This document shows, piece after piece, positions 8,814 through 18,107 of a DNA stretch of 64,000 nt (within the stretch, counting starts at the first letter, position 1; each line of letters begins with the position of its first letter). Made by a program: the position numbers and the translations under genes. The DNA is taken from NCBI RefSeq assembly GCF_003208655.1, contig NZ_QKLU01000003.1, positions 695,745 through 759,744 of the forward strand, written 5' to 3'. Source of the DNA: Pedobacter nutrimenti (GTDB taxonomy: Bacteria; Bacteroidota; Bacteroidia; Sphingobacteriales; Sphingobacteriaceae). Below the pieces are notes generated by a model that did no database searches, was not told the DNA's origin, and saw only the letters and a program-made list of their open reading frames with translations.

Positions 8814-11204
8814 ATGAACAGAATAATCTTATTTGCCTTTTTAACAATCGCATTACCACTATGGGCAAAGGCACAGTTACAATTAAAAGGAAACGTAAAA
8901 AACAACAATGAGCCGGTCGTTTGGGCCAACGTAATTTTAAGCGGGCCCGATGGCAAAACGGTCACAGGTGCATTAACAAAAGACGACGGCTCTTTTGAAC
9001 TGAAAGTAAAAAGCGGAAGCTATAAACTTAAAATCAGCTTTGTCGGGTTTACAGAATGGGCAAAAGAAATATTGCTGGATAAAGACACGGACCTGGGTAC
9101 GGTCTTGTTGAAAGAAGAAGGTGGTAACCTGAAAGAAGTATCTATTGTTTATAAAAAGAAAATGGTTGAATACAAGGCCGACCGCCTGGTGTTTAATGTA
9201 GAAAACAGTGTAGTCGCTACAGGAGGAACAGCGGTCAACGCCATTAGTGCCGCCCCAGGTGTTATGGTACAAAACAATTCCATCAGTATGCTGGGTAAAG
9301 GTGCTTCCAGGGTAATGATTGATGGCCGCATGATTGAACTGACTGGACAGGAATTGATCAATTATCTGGCCTCTATTCCGGCAGAGGATATTAAAAGTAT
9401 AGAAGTGATGACCAATCCACCGGCAAAATATGAAGCCAGGGGAGAAGGCGGACTGATTAACATTATTCTGAAGAAAGGACAAATGGATTCCTGGAGAAAT
9501 TCCACCAGTTTAACTTATGATCAGGCTACCTATGGTTTTGCAACTTTAAGGAACAGCTTTTTGTACAATAAAAATAAGCTGAAGTTTTCTGCATCAGCCG
9601 GCGGCCGGCTGGGCAACCAGTGGGTAAGTGAAGGACTGGATACCTATTATCCAAAAGGTCTCTGGGAATTGCGCACAGCAGGAAAACAAAAGCAAAACAA
9701 TGCTTCAGGGGCTTTGAACTTCGACTATGACCTCTCGGCCCGTACTACTGTTGGTGTTCAGTACCTGGGCAATTACAACAGACCAGACCGCAACGATTTT
9801 ACCCATACCAATATCCGCAATACTACAAACGGAATAGACTCTATCCTAAAAAATACAGGGGTAAATGCCCTGCATGCCAATAGCAATTCTTACAATGCAC
9901 ATAGTATCTTCAAGCTGGATACCCTTGGCCGCAAACTTTCTTTTGACATGGATTTTTTTACCTATGGTTCAGGAGTTGATAATAACTTTGCCGCAAAAAC
10001 TTATTTGCCAGGCGGAAAATACCTCAACACGGTCCAGTCTGCCCGTAATATTTCCAGTCAGGATGTCCGCAATACGAGTATAAAAGTAGATATGGAGCAT
10101 CCTTTAAAAGCCATAAACTTATCTTACGGTGCCAAAATAAGCTTTATCAACAGCACGGCAGCTATTCAATACCTGAATACCATTAATGGAAACCAGGTGC
10201 CGGATCCTTCTCGCTCTAATGCTTTTGATTACAAGGAACGCAATCAGGCAGTTTATCTAAACGGCACAAAAAACATCAATGAACAACTTAGCCTTCAATT
10301 TGGCCTGAGACTGGAAAACACTCAAACCGAAGGGATGTCCCAAACTTTAAATCAAAAAAACACCAACAATTACCTTAAACTCTTCCCTACATTTTACCTT
10401 TCCTGGAAACAAAATGAAAACAACAGTTTCCTTTTTAATTACGGAAGAAGGATCAACAGGCCCAGCTTCGAAAATTTAAACCCTTTTCGCTCTTACATCA
10501 ACAGCAGCAGTTATTCAGAAGGAAACCCATTTTTAAAGCCTTCGTTTAATGATAATTTTGATTTTACTTATGCCTGGAAAGGGAACCTGAGGACCAATGT
10601 GTTCTTCAATGTTACCACAGATGGTTTTGGGGTCGTATTTACTTCCGATCCGGCGGCCAACCAACAGATCATCAGCAGGCAAAACTACTTCAGGGAATAT
10701 TTTTATGGCATCGGAGAAAATTATACGCTAAACATCGGCTCCTGGCTGCAAAGTCAGAATCTGGTCTATCTGCTGGGCTCAAAAAGTAAATTCACCAATG
10801 GCATCGATGCCACACCACACAACAATGTGCAATTGTACATGACCAGCAATAATACCTTCTCTTTAAGCGCATCTACCAAATTACAGGCCGATTTTTTCTA
10901 TACCTCTGCAGTAAAAAGAGGGTTGTTTGAATTAGGGGCCAGGAGTGGCCTGAACCTTGGGATCAAACAAAGTCTGATGAACAACAAACTGCAGTTGTCG
11001 GCCCTGGTGAATGATGTATTTAACAGCGCTTATCTGAAAGATTATGCCTCAGTGGTCAATGGGATCAAACAGGTTTACAGTCAAAACAACAGCAGCAGGT
11101 ATTTCAGAATTTCACTGACTTTTAATTTTGGAAACGACAAGATCAGCGTAAAAGACCGTGCTTTCGGAAATGAAGAAGAAAGGAAAAGGACAAGTGGCAA
11201 ATAG
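8814..11204 (+). CDS. TonB-dependent receptor with OMP_b-brl_3-type barrel
   Basis: I chose the ATG at 8814 (796 residues) because a clean signal peptide follows (cut near ...AKAQ); a TTG at 8790 is in frame but adds a non-signal extension. Domain order is signal peptide, carboxypeptidase-regulatory-like domain (about residues 22-105), a plug domain with the INYLASIPAEDIKSIEVMTNPPA segment, and a barrel of the OMP_b-brl_3 type. No SusD-like partner is next to it. Such receptors import or bind ligands at the outer membrane or act as peptide/siderophore receptors; the ligand cannot be told. It is followed closely by a secreted peptidase gene, which may hint at a peptide substrate. That link is inference. 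Confidence 0.85.
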   Translation: MNRIILFAFLTIALPLWAKAQLQLKGNVKNNNEPVVWANVILSGPDGKTVTGALTKDDGSFELKVKSGSYKLKISFVGFTEWAKEILLDKDTDLGTVLLKEEGGNLKEVSIVYKKKMVEYKADRLVFNVENSVVATGGTAVNAISAAPGVMVQNNSISMLGKGASRVMIDGRMIELTGQELINYLASIPAEDIKSIEVMTNPPAKYEARGEGGLINIILKKGQMDSWRNSTSLTYDQATYGFATLRNSFLYNKNKLKFSASAGGRLGNQWVSEGLDTYYPKGLWELRTAGKQKQNNASGALNFDYDLSARTTVGVQYLGNYNRPDRNDFTHTNIRNTTNGIDSILKNTGVNALHANSNSYNAHSIFKLDTLGRKLSFDMDFFTYGSGVDNNFAAKTYLPGGKYLNTVQSARNISSQDVRNTSIKVDMEHPLKAINLSYGAKISFINSTAAIQYLNTINGNQVPDPSRSNAFDYKERNQAVYLNGTKNINEQLSLQFGLRLENTQTEGMSQTLNQKNTNNYLKLFPTFYLSWKQNENNSFLFNYGRRINRPSFENLNPFRSYINSSSYSEGNPFLKPSFNDNFDFTYAWKGNLRTNVFFNVTTDGFGVVFTSDPAANQQIISRQNYFREYFYGIGENYTLNIGSWLQSQNLVYLLGSKSKFTNGIDATPHNNVQLYMTSNNTFSLSASTKLQADFFYTSAVKRGLFELGARSGLNLGIKQSLMNNKLQLSALVNDVFNSAYLKDYASVVNGIKQVYSQNNSSRYFRISLTFNFGNDKISVKDRAFGNEEERKRTSGK

Positions 11205-11254
11205 CAGATGCCAATTATTTGTTATATTTAACCATAACTAACTTAATCCCAACT

Positions 11255-13267
11255 ATGAATAAAATATCCTGTCTGCCGCTGCTTGTTTTACTTGCAGTGA
11301 CCAGCTCCTGTAACAACAACAATCAGCAAAGTTCAGTGCTTTCTGCTTCAAACCCATTTTTAAGTGCAAGCAAGCTTCCTTTTGAAGCACCTGCTTTTGA
11401 TAAAATCAAAGACGCAGATTTTAAACCCGCGATAGAAGAAGGAATGAAACAGCAGCTTGCCGAAATTCAGAAGATCACTGGCAGCACTGAAGCTCCGACA
11501 TTTGAAAATACCATTTTGGCTATGGAAAAAAGCGGACAGCTTTTAGGTCGTGTGAGCCGTGTATTTGCTTTGTTTACCGGCGCCAATACCAATCCGGACC
11601 TTCAAAAGGTACAGGAAGAAGAGGCCCCAAAGCTGACCGCAAATACAGATGCGATTTATCTGGATGCTAAGCTGTTCAAAAGGGTCGAAACTTTATACAA
11701 CCAGCGTGCCCAGCTGAAACTCGATGCAGAATCCCAGCGTCTGCTGGCCTATTACTACCAGAAATTTGAACTGGCCGGGGCAAAATTATCTGATGCAGAT
11801 AAAGCAAAACTGAAAGAACTGAATAAGGAAGAGGCTTCCCTAAGTACAAAATTCAGTAACCAGTTGCTTGCTGCGGGCAAAGACCTGATGAACACCACCC
11901 AACAACCGGCGTTGCAAACCATGACCGACCGGGCAGCACGTCAGAAATTGTTTGAAGCTTCCTGGAACCGCGCTGAAAAGGGCGATGCCAATGATACCCG
12001 CAAGGTGATATCCAGAATTGCACAGATCCGTGCTGCCCAGGCGCAGCTTTTAGGTTTTAAAAACTATGCAGCCTGGAAGCTGCAGGACCAGATGGCCAAA
12101 ACACCGGAGGCAGTGGAGAATTTCCTTTCTCAGGTGGTCCCGGCTTCGACAGCAAGGGCCAAAGCAGAGGCCAAAGATATTCAGGCGGTGATAGACCAGC
12201 AAAAAGGTGGTTTTAAATTACAGCCATGGGACTGGAATTTTTATGCAGAACAGGTTCGTAAAGCAAAATACAATTTGGATGACAATGAAATAAAACCCTA
12301 TTTTGAACTGAATAAAGTACTGGAAAAAGGGGTTTTTTATGCAGCCGGTCAATTGTATGGCATTACTTTTAAAGAACGTAAAGACCTGCCGGTTTACCAG
12401 GAAGATGTCCGCGTATTTGATGTGATGGATAAAGATGGTTCACAAATTGGTTTGTTCTATTGTGACTATTTTAAAAGGGACAACAAAAATGGTGGTGCCT
12501 GGATGGACAACCTGGTGCCCCAGTCTAAATTGTTTGGCATGAAACCGGTGGTATACAATGTCTGTAATTTTGCCAAACCTAAAAAAGGGGAGCCGGCACT
12601 GATCAGTTTTGATGATGTGACCACCATGTTCCATGAATTTGGACATGCCCTGCATGGACTGTTCGGAAACCAGCAATATGCCAGTCTTTCCGGTGCCAGT
12701 GTGGCCAGGGATTATGTGGAATTCCCATCTCAGTTTAACGAGCACTGGGCTTCTGATCCTAAAGTGCTCAAAAATTATGCACTTCATTATAAAACAGGAG
12801 CGGCGATGCCACAGGCTTTGCTGGATAAAATCAAAAAAGCCAGTTCGTTTAACCAGGGATATGCTTTTACCGAAGCTTTAGCTGCTGCGGCCCTGGACAT
12901 GCAATGGCATACCCTGGCACCAAATGCGCCTTTGCAGGACGTAGATAAATTTGAAGCTGATGCATTGAAAAAAACGCACCTGGATTTATCGGAGGTTCCC
13001 CCACGTTACCGGTCCAGTTATTTCCTGCACATCTGGAGCAATGGTTATGCTGCCGGTTATTATGCTTATAGCTGGACTTCTATGCTGGAAAACGATGCTT
13101 TCTCCTGGTTCCAGGAGCATGGTGGCCTTTCCAGGGAGAACGGTCAGCGTTTCAGGGACATGATCCTATCTAAAGGCAATACAGAAGACTACAATAAAAT
13201 GTTCCAGGATTTCCGCGGACATCAGCCAGACATTAAGCCCATGCTAAAGAAAAGGGGCTTGTTGTAA
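11255..13267 (+). CDS. dcp: M3 family metallopeptidase (peptidyl-dipeptidase Dcp-like), lipoprotein
   Basis: The ATG at 11255 (670 residues) gives an N-terminus with a lipobox (VTSSC), so I prefer it to the in-frame TTG at 11219. The protein has the long helical M3 fold and the zinc motif HEFGH with His460, Glu461 and His464. The third ligand Glu lies about 25 residues later. M3 peptidases of the Dcp group release dipeptides from the C-terminus of peptides; the lipoprotein signal places this one in the envelope. It lies 50 bases after the TonB receptor gene, so the two may be co-transcribed. The residues after Cys are Asn/Gln-rich rather than Lys/Asp, so a periplasmic-facing position is more likely than surface exposure. 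Confidence 0.9.
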   Translation: MNKISCLPLLVLLAVTSSCNNNNQQSSVLSASNPFLSASKLPFEAPAFDKIKDADFKPAIEEGMKQQLAEIQKITGSTEAPTFENTILAMEKSGQLLGRVSRVFALFTGANTNPDLQKVQEEEAPKLTANTDAIYLDAKLFKRVETLYNQRAQLKLDAESQRLLAYYYQKFELAGAKLSDADKAKLKELNKEEASLSTKFSNQLLAAGKDLMNTTQQPALQTMTDRAARQKLFEASWNRAEKGDANDTRKVISRIAQIRAAQAQLLGFKNYAAWKLQDQMAKTPEAVENFLSQVVPASTARAKAEAKDIQAVIDQQKGGFKLQPWDWNFYAEQVRKAKYNLDDNEIKPYFELNKVLEKGVFYAAGQLYGITFKERKDLPVYQEDVRVFDVMDKDGSQIGLFYCDYFKRDNKNGGAWMDNLVPQSKLFGMKPVVYNVCNFAKPKKGEPALISFDDVTTMFHEFGHALHGLFGNQQYASLSGASVARDYVEFPSQFNEHWASDPKVLKNYALHYKTGAAMPQALLDKIKKASSFNQGYAFTEALAAAALDMQWHTLAPNAPLQDVDKFEADALKKTHLDLSEVPPRYRSSYFLHIWSNGYAAGYYAYSWTSMLENDAFSWFQEHGGLSRENGQRFRDMILSKGNTEDYNKMFQDFRGHQPDIKPMLKKRGLL

Positions 13268-13273
13268 AGCAAA

Positions 13274-13310
13274 TAAAAGGGCCGGTTGTCAAAAACAACC
13301 GGCCCTTTTA
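13274..13310. terminator. Bidirectional terminator, 16-bp perfect stem
   Basis: A perfect 16-bp inverted repeat (13274-13289 with 13295-13310) encloses a 5-base loop. Terminal A and T runs on both arms let it work in both directions. It lies between the convergent M3 peptidase and metQ genes. Confidence 0.85.
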
Positions 13311-13329
13311 TTGTAAAGCACTACGGTTT

Positions 13330-14151
13330 TTACCAGCCTTTAATGGCACTGCCTTTAAATTCTTTTTCCGCCGCCTGGGCAACTTCTTTCGACTGATAGG
13401 CTTTGACGAATTTTTTTACTTTTTCGGTATCCTTATTGTCTTCACGGGTAACAATCAGGTTTACATAAGGTGATTCTTTTTCCTCGATAAAAAGACCATC
13501 ACGTGGTCCAATTAAACCTATAGGCGTAGCAAAAGTATTGTTGATGATGGCAATGGTTACGTTTTTATCATCCAGCGCACGTGGCAATTGCGGGGCTTCG
13601 AGTTCCAGGATTTTAAGCTGTTTTGGGTTTCCAGCAATATCATTTGCGGTTGGCAACAGGCCTACACCATCTTTTAATTTCAGCAGGCCGGCTTTTTGCA
13701 GCAGGAGCAGGGACCTTCCCAGGTTGGTTGGGTCATTCGGAATAATAACTGTACTGCCATCTTTCAGCTCCGAAATGCTTTTGATCTTTTTAGAATAACC
13801 GGCAAGGGGATAAACAAAGGTATTGCCCACAATGGCAAATTTGTATCCGCGTTGCTTGGCCTGCACATCCAGGTAAGGTTTGTTCTGGAAAACATTGGCA
13901 TCAATATCGCCCTGGTTTAAAGCCTCATTGGGCATTACATAGTCATTAAATTTAACCAGTTCTACGTCCAGGCCATATTGTTCCTTAGCCACTTTTTGTG
14001 CAGCTTCTGCCACTACATATTCAGGGCCCGATTCTACCCCAACCTTAATGGCATTGGGATTGTCATTTTTTTTACCACGGTTCCCGCAACCCAGCAGCAA
14101 GGCTGATGCGATCAGTGCAAAGGCGAATTGTATTTTAAAATTTTTGTTCAT
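13330..14151 (-). CDS. metQ: Methionine ABC transporter substrate-binding lipoprotein MetQ
   Basis: The 273-residue NlpA/MetQ-family lipoprotein has a lipobox LLLGC with Cys22. The mature part starts with the family pattern KVGVESGPE and includes NQGDIDANVFQNKPYLD near residues 78-95. MetQ binds D- and L-methionine in the periplasm and hands it to MetNI. It is the last gene of metN-metI-metQ, 24 bases after metI. The residues after the lipid-modified Cys (GNRGKK) lack the early acidic residue seen in the probable surface lipoproteins elsewhere in the window. That fits a protein kept on the periplasmic side. A SAM-I riboswitch ahead of metN supports the methionine assignment. Confidence 0.95.
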   Translation of the reverse strand: MNKNFKIQFAFALIASALLLGCGNRGKKNDNPNAIKVGVESGPEYVVAEAAQKVAKEQYGLDVELVKFNDYVMPNEALNQGDIDANVFQNKPYLDVQAKQRGYKFAIVGNTFVYPLAGYSKKIKSISELKDGSTVIIPNDPTNLGRSLLLLQKAGLLKLKDGVGLLPTANDIAGNPKQLKILELEAPQLPRALDDKNVTIAIINNTFATPIGLIGPRDGLFIEEKESPYVNLIVTREDNKDTEKVKKFVKAYQSKEVAQAAEKEFKGSAIKGW

Positions 14152-14175
14152 GCGAATTGGGAATATATAAATGAG

Positions 14176-14832
14176 TTATTTTCTATGATCTACACGGCGG
14201 GCAATAAAATCGCCCAAAAATTGTATAATAAACACCAGGGCAACCAGGGAAAGCAATACGGTGTTCATCACGACTACATCATAACCAACATAGCCATACT
14301 GATAGCCGATTTGTCCCAATCCTCCAGCACCCACTGCACCACCCATGGCCGAATAGCCCACCAGGGTAATCAGGGTAATCGAAGCGGTATTGACCAGGGA
14401 AGGCAAAGCTTCTGGGAGCAATACTTTACGCACAATTTGCATAGGTGTGGCACCCATAGCCCTTGCGGCCTCAATGAGCCCGTGCGGGACTTCGAGTAAA
14501 CTGTTTTCTACCATTCTGGCAATAAAGGGTGCTGCTCCTATGCTTAAAGGAACCAGTGCGGCCTCCACGCCGATGGAGGTACCCACCAGCAACCGGGTAA
14601 AAGGGATCATCCAGACAATCAGGATAATGAAAGGAATGGAACGGAAAATATTCACCAGAACGGCCAGTACCCGGTTAAAAGTGGGATGTTCCAACACCTG
14701 GCCTTTGCGGGTCAGAAAAAGGAGTATTCCACCAGGAAGCCCAAGAACAAAGCCAAAAAAACCTGCGGCAAAAGTCATAAAAACAGTTTCTGCTGCACCT
14801 TTAAGCAGCATCACAATCATCTGATCAGACAT
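14176..14832 (-). CDS. metI: Methionine ABC transporter permease MetI
   Basis: I chose the ATG at 14832 (218 residues, MSDQMIV...), which overlaps the metN stop by eight bases; an upstream in-frame ATG at 14850 would overlap more and adds non-family residues. Five hydrophobic segments are visible. The EAA loop that contacts the ATPase reads [14 protein letters not shown]. Two MetI subunits form the inner-membrane channel for methionine and pair with two MetN subunits. The overlap with metN indicates translational coupling. Confidence 0.95.
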   Translation of the reverse strand: MSDQMIVMLLKGAAETVFMTFAAGFFGFVLGLPGGILLFLTRKGQVLEHPTFNRVLAVLVNIFRSIPFIILIVWMIPFTRLLVGTSIGVEAALVPLSIGAAPFIARMVENSLLEVPHGLIEAARAMGATPMQIVRKVLLPEALPSLVNTASITLITLVGYSAMGGAVGAGGLGQIGYQYGYVGYDVVVMNTVLLSLVALVFIIQFLGDFIARRVDHRK

Positions 14833-15856
14833 AACCAAGCACCTCCACACCTATATTTTTACTTTGATAATAGGCAATGGCCTGCTCATGTGCTTCCGGA
14901 CTTCCGGAAACCTCTATGACCATTGCTCCGAATTTAACCTGCCCGGCATGTTCAATCTGGGCAAAAATAATGTTGTTGTCCAGTTTAAACAGGCGGCTGA
15001 CCTCAGACAAAACCGGATCATCTACCGATTGCCCGGTAAACTCAAGTTTAACCAGGGGATTTTTGCCGGTTTGGGCTGTTGCAGTTAACCTGTCCTGGTA
15101 ACTGGCCGGAATATTTACTTTCAGGGAAGAGGCAATAAATTCCCGGGTAATCGCTGTTTTGGGATGGGCGAAAATTTCACTGACACTGCCTTGCTCAATC
15201 AGCTTTCCTTCACTGATCACCGCCACCTGGTCACAAATGCTTTTAACGACATCCATTTCGTGGGTAATGAGCAGAATGGTGATGTCCAGGCGCTGGTTAA
15301 TGTCTTTTAACAAAGCCAGTATAGAACCCGTTGTCGCCGGATCAAGGGCACTGGTGGCCTCATCACAAAGCAATACCTTAGGGTTGCTGGCCAGGGTGCG
15401 CGCTATGGCTACCCTTTGTTTCTGCCCCCCGGATAAACTGGCCGGATAGTCAGCAGCTTTATCTTCCAGTCCAACAAGCTGAAGCAGGTCTTTAACCCTT
15501 TTGCTGATTTCTGCCGTAGGGGTATTGTCCAGTTGTAAAGGAAAAGCGATGTTCTGAAAAACAGTTTTAGATGAAAGGAGGTTAAAATGCTGGAAAATCA
15601 TTCCGATTTGTCTTCTTTGAAGGGCCAGTGCCCTGGAAGAAAGATCCATCAGGTTTAACCCGTCTACGATCACTTCACCGGAATCTGGTCTTTCGAGCAG
15701 GTTGACGCAACGGATCAGCGTACTTTTTCCAGCTCCTGAGGAGCCGATTACCCCAAATATTTTGCCTTTGGGCACCTGGAGCGAAACCCCCGATAAAGCG
15801 GTAATGCGCTTGTTTTTCTGAAGAAATTCTTTAGTTATATTTTTTAATTCGATCAT
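14825..15856 (-). CDS. metN: Methionine ABC transporter ATP-binding protein MetN
   Basis: The 343-residue ABC ATPase has Walker [10 protein letters not shown] (residues 38-46), signature LSGGQKQR (141-148) and Walker [12 protein letters not shown] with Glu166. A C-terminal ACT-like NIL domain (about residues 265-340) follows, which in MetN binds methionine and shuts transport down when the cell has enough. It is the first gene of metNIQ, and a SAM-I riboswitch lies about 200 bases upstream on the same strand. So the system is probably controlled at two levels: RNA sensing of SAM and protein sensing of methionine. Confidence 0.96.
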   Translation of the reverse strand: MIELKNITKEFLQKNKRITALSGVSLQVPKGKIFGVIGSSGAGKSTLIRCVNLLERPDSGEVIVDGLNLMDLSSRALALQRRQIGMIFQHFNLLSSKTVFQNIAFPLQLDNTPTAEISKRVKDLLQLVGLEDKAADYPASLSGGQKQRVAIARTLASNPKVLLCDEATSALDPATTGSILALLKDINQRLDITILLITHEMDVVKSICDQVAVISEGKLIEQGSVSEIFAHPKTAITREFIASSLKVNIPASYQDRLTATAQTGKNPLVKLEFTGQSVDDPVLSEVSRLFKLDNNIIFAQIEHAGQVKFGAMVIEVSGSPEAHEQAIAYYQSKNIGVEVLGYV

Positions 15857-16052
15857 TAATCTGGTGTGGAATAACCAGGGCTTTGTTTCCTGGTCCTATT
15901 GGTTTAAACAAATGTAATAAGGAAAGATAAGAATATTATCTGGCCGGACAGCAGCAAACATACAGACAACAGGAAAATGATTTTGCAGGAACAGCCATGC
16001 TAAATTTGTTTAAATATTTGGAAAGATCAATAGGGGCAGGAGATACAATTCA

Positions 16053-16148
16053 CTTATCTTTTCCGTTTTAAAGGATAGGATTTAGCACCTTGATGTGTAC
16101 AGGTTGCTAAGACATCACCGGGCCTTTCCCTAAGTCTTTCTTTATAAG
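16053..16148 (-). promoter_or_regulatory. SAM-I (S-box) riboswitch upstream of metNIQ
   Basis: Read on the minus strand, the segment opens with CTTATAAAGAAAG and closes with GATAAG, forming the P1 helix. Between them are the S-box signatures AGGGAAAGGCCC, TTAGCAACCT and AAGGTGCTAAATCCT, in the order of a SAM-I aptamer. SAM-I riboswitches lower expression of methionine genes when S-adenosylmethionine is abundant. Downstream is metN at 15856. In the 196 bases between aptamer and start codon I see no strong terminator with a T run. A small hairpin sits near 15877-15897, close to the start codon, so control by hiding the start region is possible. Confidence 0.92.
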
Positions 16149-16175
16149 TCAGTTTTTAAATGAACAATTGTGCGG

Positions 16176-16183
16176 CAAAGATA
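16176..16183 (-). promoter_or_regulatory. Bacteroidota -7 promoter element for the metNIQ leader
   Basis: On the minus strand the sequence is TATCTTTG, matching TAnnTTTG. It lies 28 bases before the riboswitch, the right place to start the leader RNA just ahead of the aptamer. I see no clear -33 TTTG partner. Confidence 0.55.
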
Positions 16184-16318
16184 TAAATAATCTTATAAAT
16201 ACTACTGTTTAAGTCGTTTTTATTTAAGAATGACATTTGGTAGACTTTAAAGCCGCTGGAGATACTAAAATGGCAAAGAATGCTTTTTTGACTTAACATG
16301 CTGTTTATATTGCATCCA

Positions 16319-16326
16319 TAATTTTG
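16319..16326 (+). promoter_or_regulatory. Bacteroidota -7 promoter element for the EEP-family gene
   Basis: TAATTTTG matches TAnnTTTG and lies 26 bases before the start codon at 16352. It is divergent from the metNIQ promoter about 140 bases away. Confidence 0.5.
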
Positions 16327-16351
16327 AACACTTGATTTACACAACAACTAT

Positions 16352-17197
16352 ATGATGAATATCAAACACCTGATGATTATTGCTTTTTTTATGCTGGCAG
16401 CCTTTTCTGTCCGGGGCCAGGAGTATATTGTGGGTTCTTTTAACTTGCGTTATGACAATGCCGGGGACAAAGGCAACAGATGGGAAGTCCGCGGTCCTGT
16501 AGCAGCCAATTTACTTCGTTTTCACCAGTTCGATATTTTTGGCACCCAGGAGGGGCTCAAAAATCAATTGGATGACCTGGACAAATGGCTTCCGGAATAC
16601 ACCCATTATGGACTGGGAAGAGACGATGGCAAAGACAAGGGAGAACATTCTGCCATTTTTTACCGTAAAGATAAGTTTAAACTGTTGGAAAAAGGTGATT
16701 TCTGGCTGTCTGAAACACCAGACAAACCCGGGCTGGGCTGGGATGCCACCTGCTGTAACCGGATTTGCAGCTGGGTGAAACTACAGGACCTGGCCAGTGG
16801 CAAAACATTCTATTATTTTAATGCACATTTTGACCATCAGGGCAAAGTAGCCCGAATCGAAAGCGGAAAACTGATTGTCAGAAAAATCAGGGAAATTGCC
16901 GATGGCAGTCCTGCAATTTTTTCGGGGGACTTAAATGGAGGGCAGCAAAGTGACTGGTACCAGACCCTTGCGGCTTCTGGTTTACTCACTGATACCTATA
17001 GCCAGGTCAAATATCCTTATGTAAATAATTCTTCTTTTAATGGCTGGGGAAAAGATAATGACGGGTACCAGATCATTGACCATGTTTTTGTAACCGAAGG
17101 CTTCATGGCTAGCCGTTGGGGTATTTTGACCGATACTTATCACGGTAAATTTGTTTCGGATCATTTTCCGGTACTGGTCCAGGTGAAACTGCATTAA
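16352..17197 (+). CDS. Secreted endonuclease/exonuclease/phosphatase family hydrolase
   Basis: The 281-residue protein (ATGATG at 16352/16355) has a signal peptide ending near ...VRGQ. It then forms a single EEP domain with the family motifs in order: FNLRYDN, GTQE, FNAHFDHQG, GDLNG, IDHVF and SDHFPV. These supply the metal-binding Glu/Asp residues and the catalytic His residues. EEP enzymes cleave phosphodiester or phosphomonoester bonds in nucleic acids, inositol phosphates or sphingomyelin. The secreted Bacteroidota versions are mostly uncharacterised. Nothing in the neighbourhood fixes the substrate. It is transcribed alone, divergent from metNIQ. Confidence 0.88.
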   Translation: MMNIKHLMIIAFFMLAAFSVRGQEYIVGSFNLRYDNAGDKGNRWEVRGPVAANLLRFHQFDIFGTQEGLKNQLDDLDKWLPEYTHYGLGRDDGKDKGEHSAIFYRKDKFKLLEKGDFWLSETPDKPGLGWDATCCNRICSWVKLQDLASGKTFYYFNAHFDHQGKVARIESGKLIVRKIREIADGSPAIFSGDLNGGQQSDWYQTLAASGLLTDTYSQVKYPYVNNSSFNGWGKDNDGYQIIDHVFVTEGFMASRWGILTDTYHGKFVSDHFPVLVQVKLH

Positions 17198-17367
17198 ATT
17201 TTTCTTGAAACCAGGTTGAAAAAAAGAAATCAAACCGGAGTTTTTTTACTTTCTAACCGGACCCATTTTAAAGGGAATTTCCAGAATGACTTCTTTTGTT
17301 TTTTTGAAAAAAGAAGTGCTTTGAAAAAAAATAAAACGCAATTGTATTGCATTTGTATTCGGATGGA

Positions 17368-17375
17368 TATCTTTG
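17368..17375 (+). promoter_or_regulatory. Bacteroidota -7 promoter element
   Basis: TATCTTTG lies 38 bases before the ATG at 17414 and supports that start over the longer reading frame that opens at 17216. A TTG at 17347-17349 is at a plausible -33 spacing. Confidence 0.5.
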
Positions 17376-17413
17376 CGGAAAGCTTTAAGCGCAGCTGCAA
17401 TAAAAAATACAAA

Positions 17414-17983
17414 ATGAAATTCCCTTTTCTCTTTCTGTTTCCCTTGTTTTGCAGCATTCAAATGGTCTGTGCTCAGCAAAATCATAAGGAGAATGAGCTG
17501 GACGAGGAACCCTATTTCGTAAGGCACCAGGCGCACGCTGCCGATTCACTGTTTGTTCGTGATGTACAAATTTTAAAACGTTACGGGAAATTTGAGGGGT
17601 TGGATACCGCCTTGCTCAAAGCACCTGTGCTGGCCGCTGTGATGGTGCAAGAGGTGAGGGCAGGGAAAAAGGCCTCTTACAGGACCCTGATTGATTATTT
17701 TTTGGTTTTCCGGCAAAGCGAAGCTTATGCTGAATTTATAAAAGGACTTTCCCTATATAAGGAACTGGAAAGTAAAAAGGTCGATTCTGCTACATGGGAA
17801 AAAGATAAATTGCTTTTTGTGAGAATGGGTTTTACCGAAAGTGACCTGGAGGATTTCAAAGCCTATATTTCCGAGACCGCCCACCAGAACATGACTTACA
17901 AAGAAGCCTATACCGCTTACATGAAAGAGATTGAAGCCTTGGACACCGGGAAGAAGGGTAGAGGTAAAGTTAAGGGAAAATGA
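17414..17983 (+). CDS. Secreted hypothetical protein
   Basis: The start at 17414 (189 residues) gives a good signal peptide ending near ...MVCAQ. The open frame extends back to 17216, but that extension is Lys/Phe-rich, lacks a signal peptide and crosses the promoter element at 17368. The mature protein is helical and charged, with Lys/Gly residues at the end (KKGRGKVKGK). I recognise no domain. It lies between the EEP gene and the L7/L12-like gene with separate spacing, so it is probably transcribed on its own. Confidence 0.65.
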   Translation: MKFPFLFLFPLFCSIQMVCAQQNHKENELDEEPYFVRHQAHAADSLFVRDVQILKRYGKFEGLDTALLKAPVLAAVMVQEVRAGKKASYRTLIDYFLVFRQSEAYAEFIKGLSLYKELESKKVDSATWEKDKLLFVRMGFTESDLEDFKAYISETAHQNMTYKEAYTAYMKEIEALDTGKKGRGKVKGK

Positions 17984-18107
17984 AATTCCTTTTCCTAAAA
18001 GAGGTAGAAAGGGGAGTCTGGTTAAATATTGGTTTTTATGGTAAAAAAAAGCCGTATGGTATCAAATTTGATTGTTTGGAACTTAATGACCATTTACCCC
18101 ATGACCT

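Noticed and set aside
8973..9482. 169-codon minus-strand ORF within the TonB receptor gene
   Set aside because: Antisense to a receptor with clear plug motifs; no recognisable domain.
15877..15897. Riboswitch terminator for metNIQ
   Set aside because: The hairpin near the metN start has only about six paired bases and no T run after it, so it is mentioned but not called as a terminator.
16156..16347. 63-codon minus-strand ORF between the riboswitch and the EEP gene
   Set aside because: It covers the probable promoters of both neighbours, is Asn/Ser/Ile-rich, and has no signal or domain.
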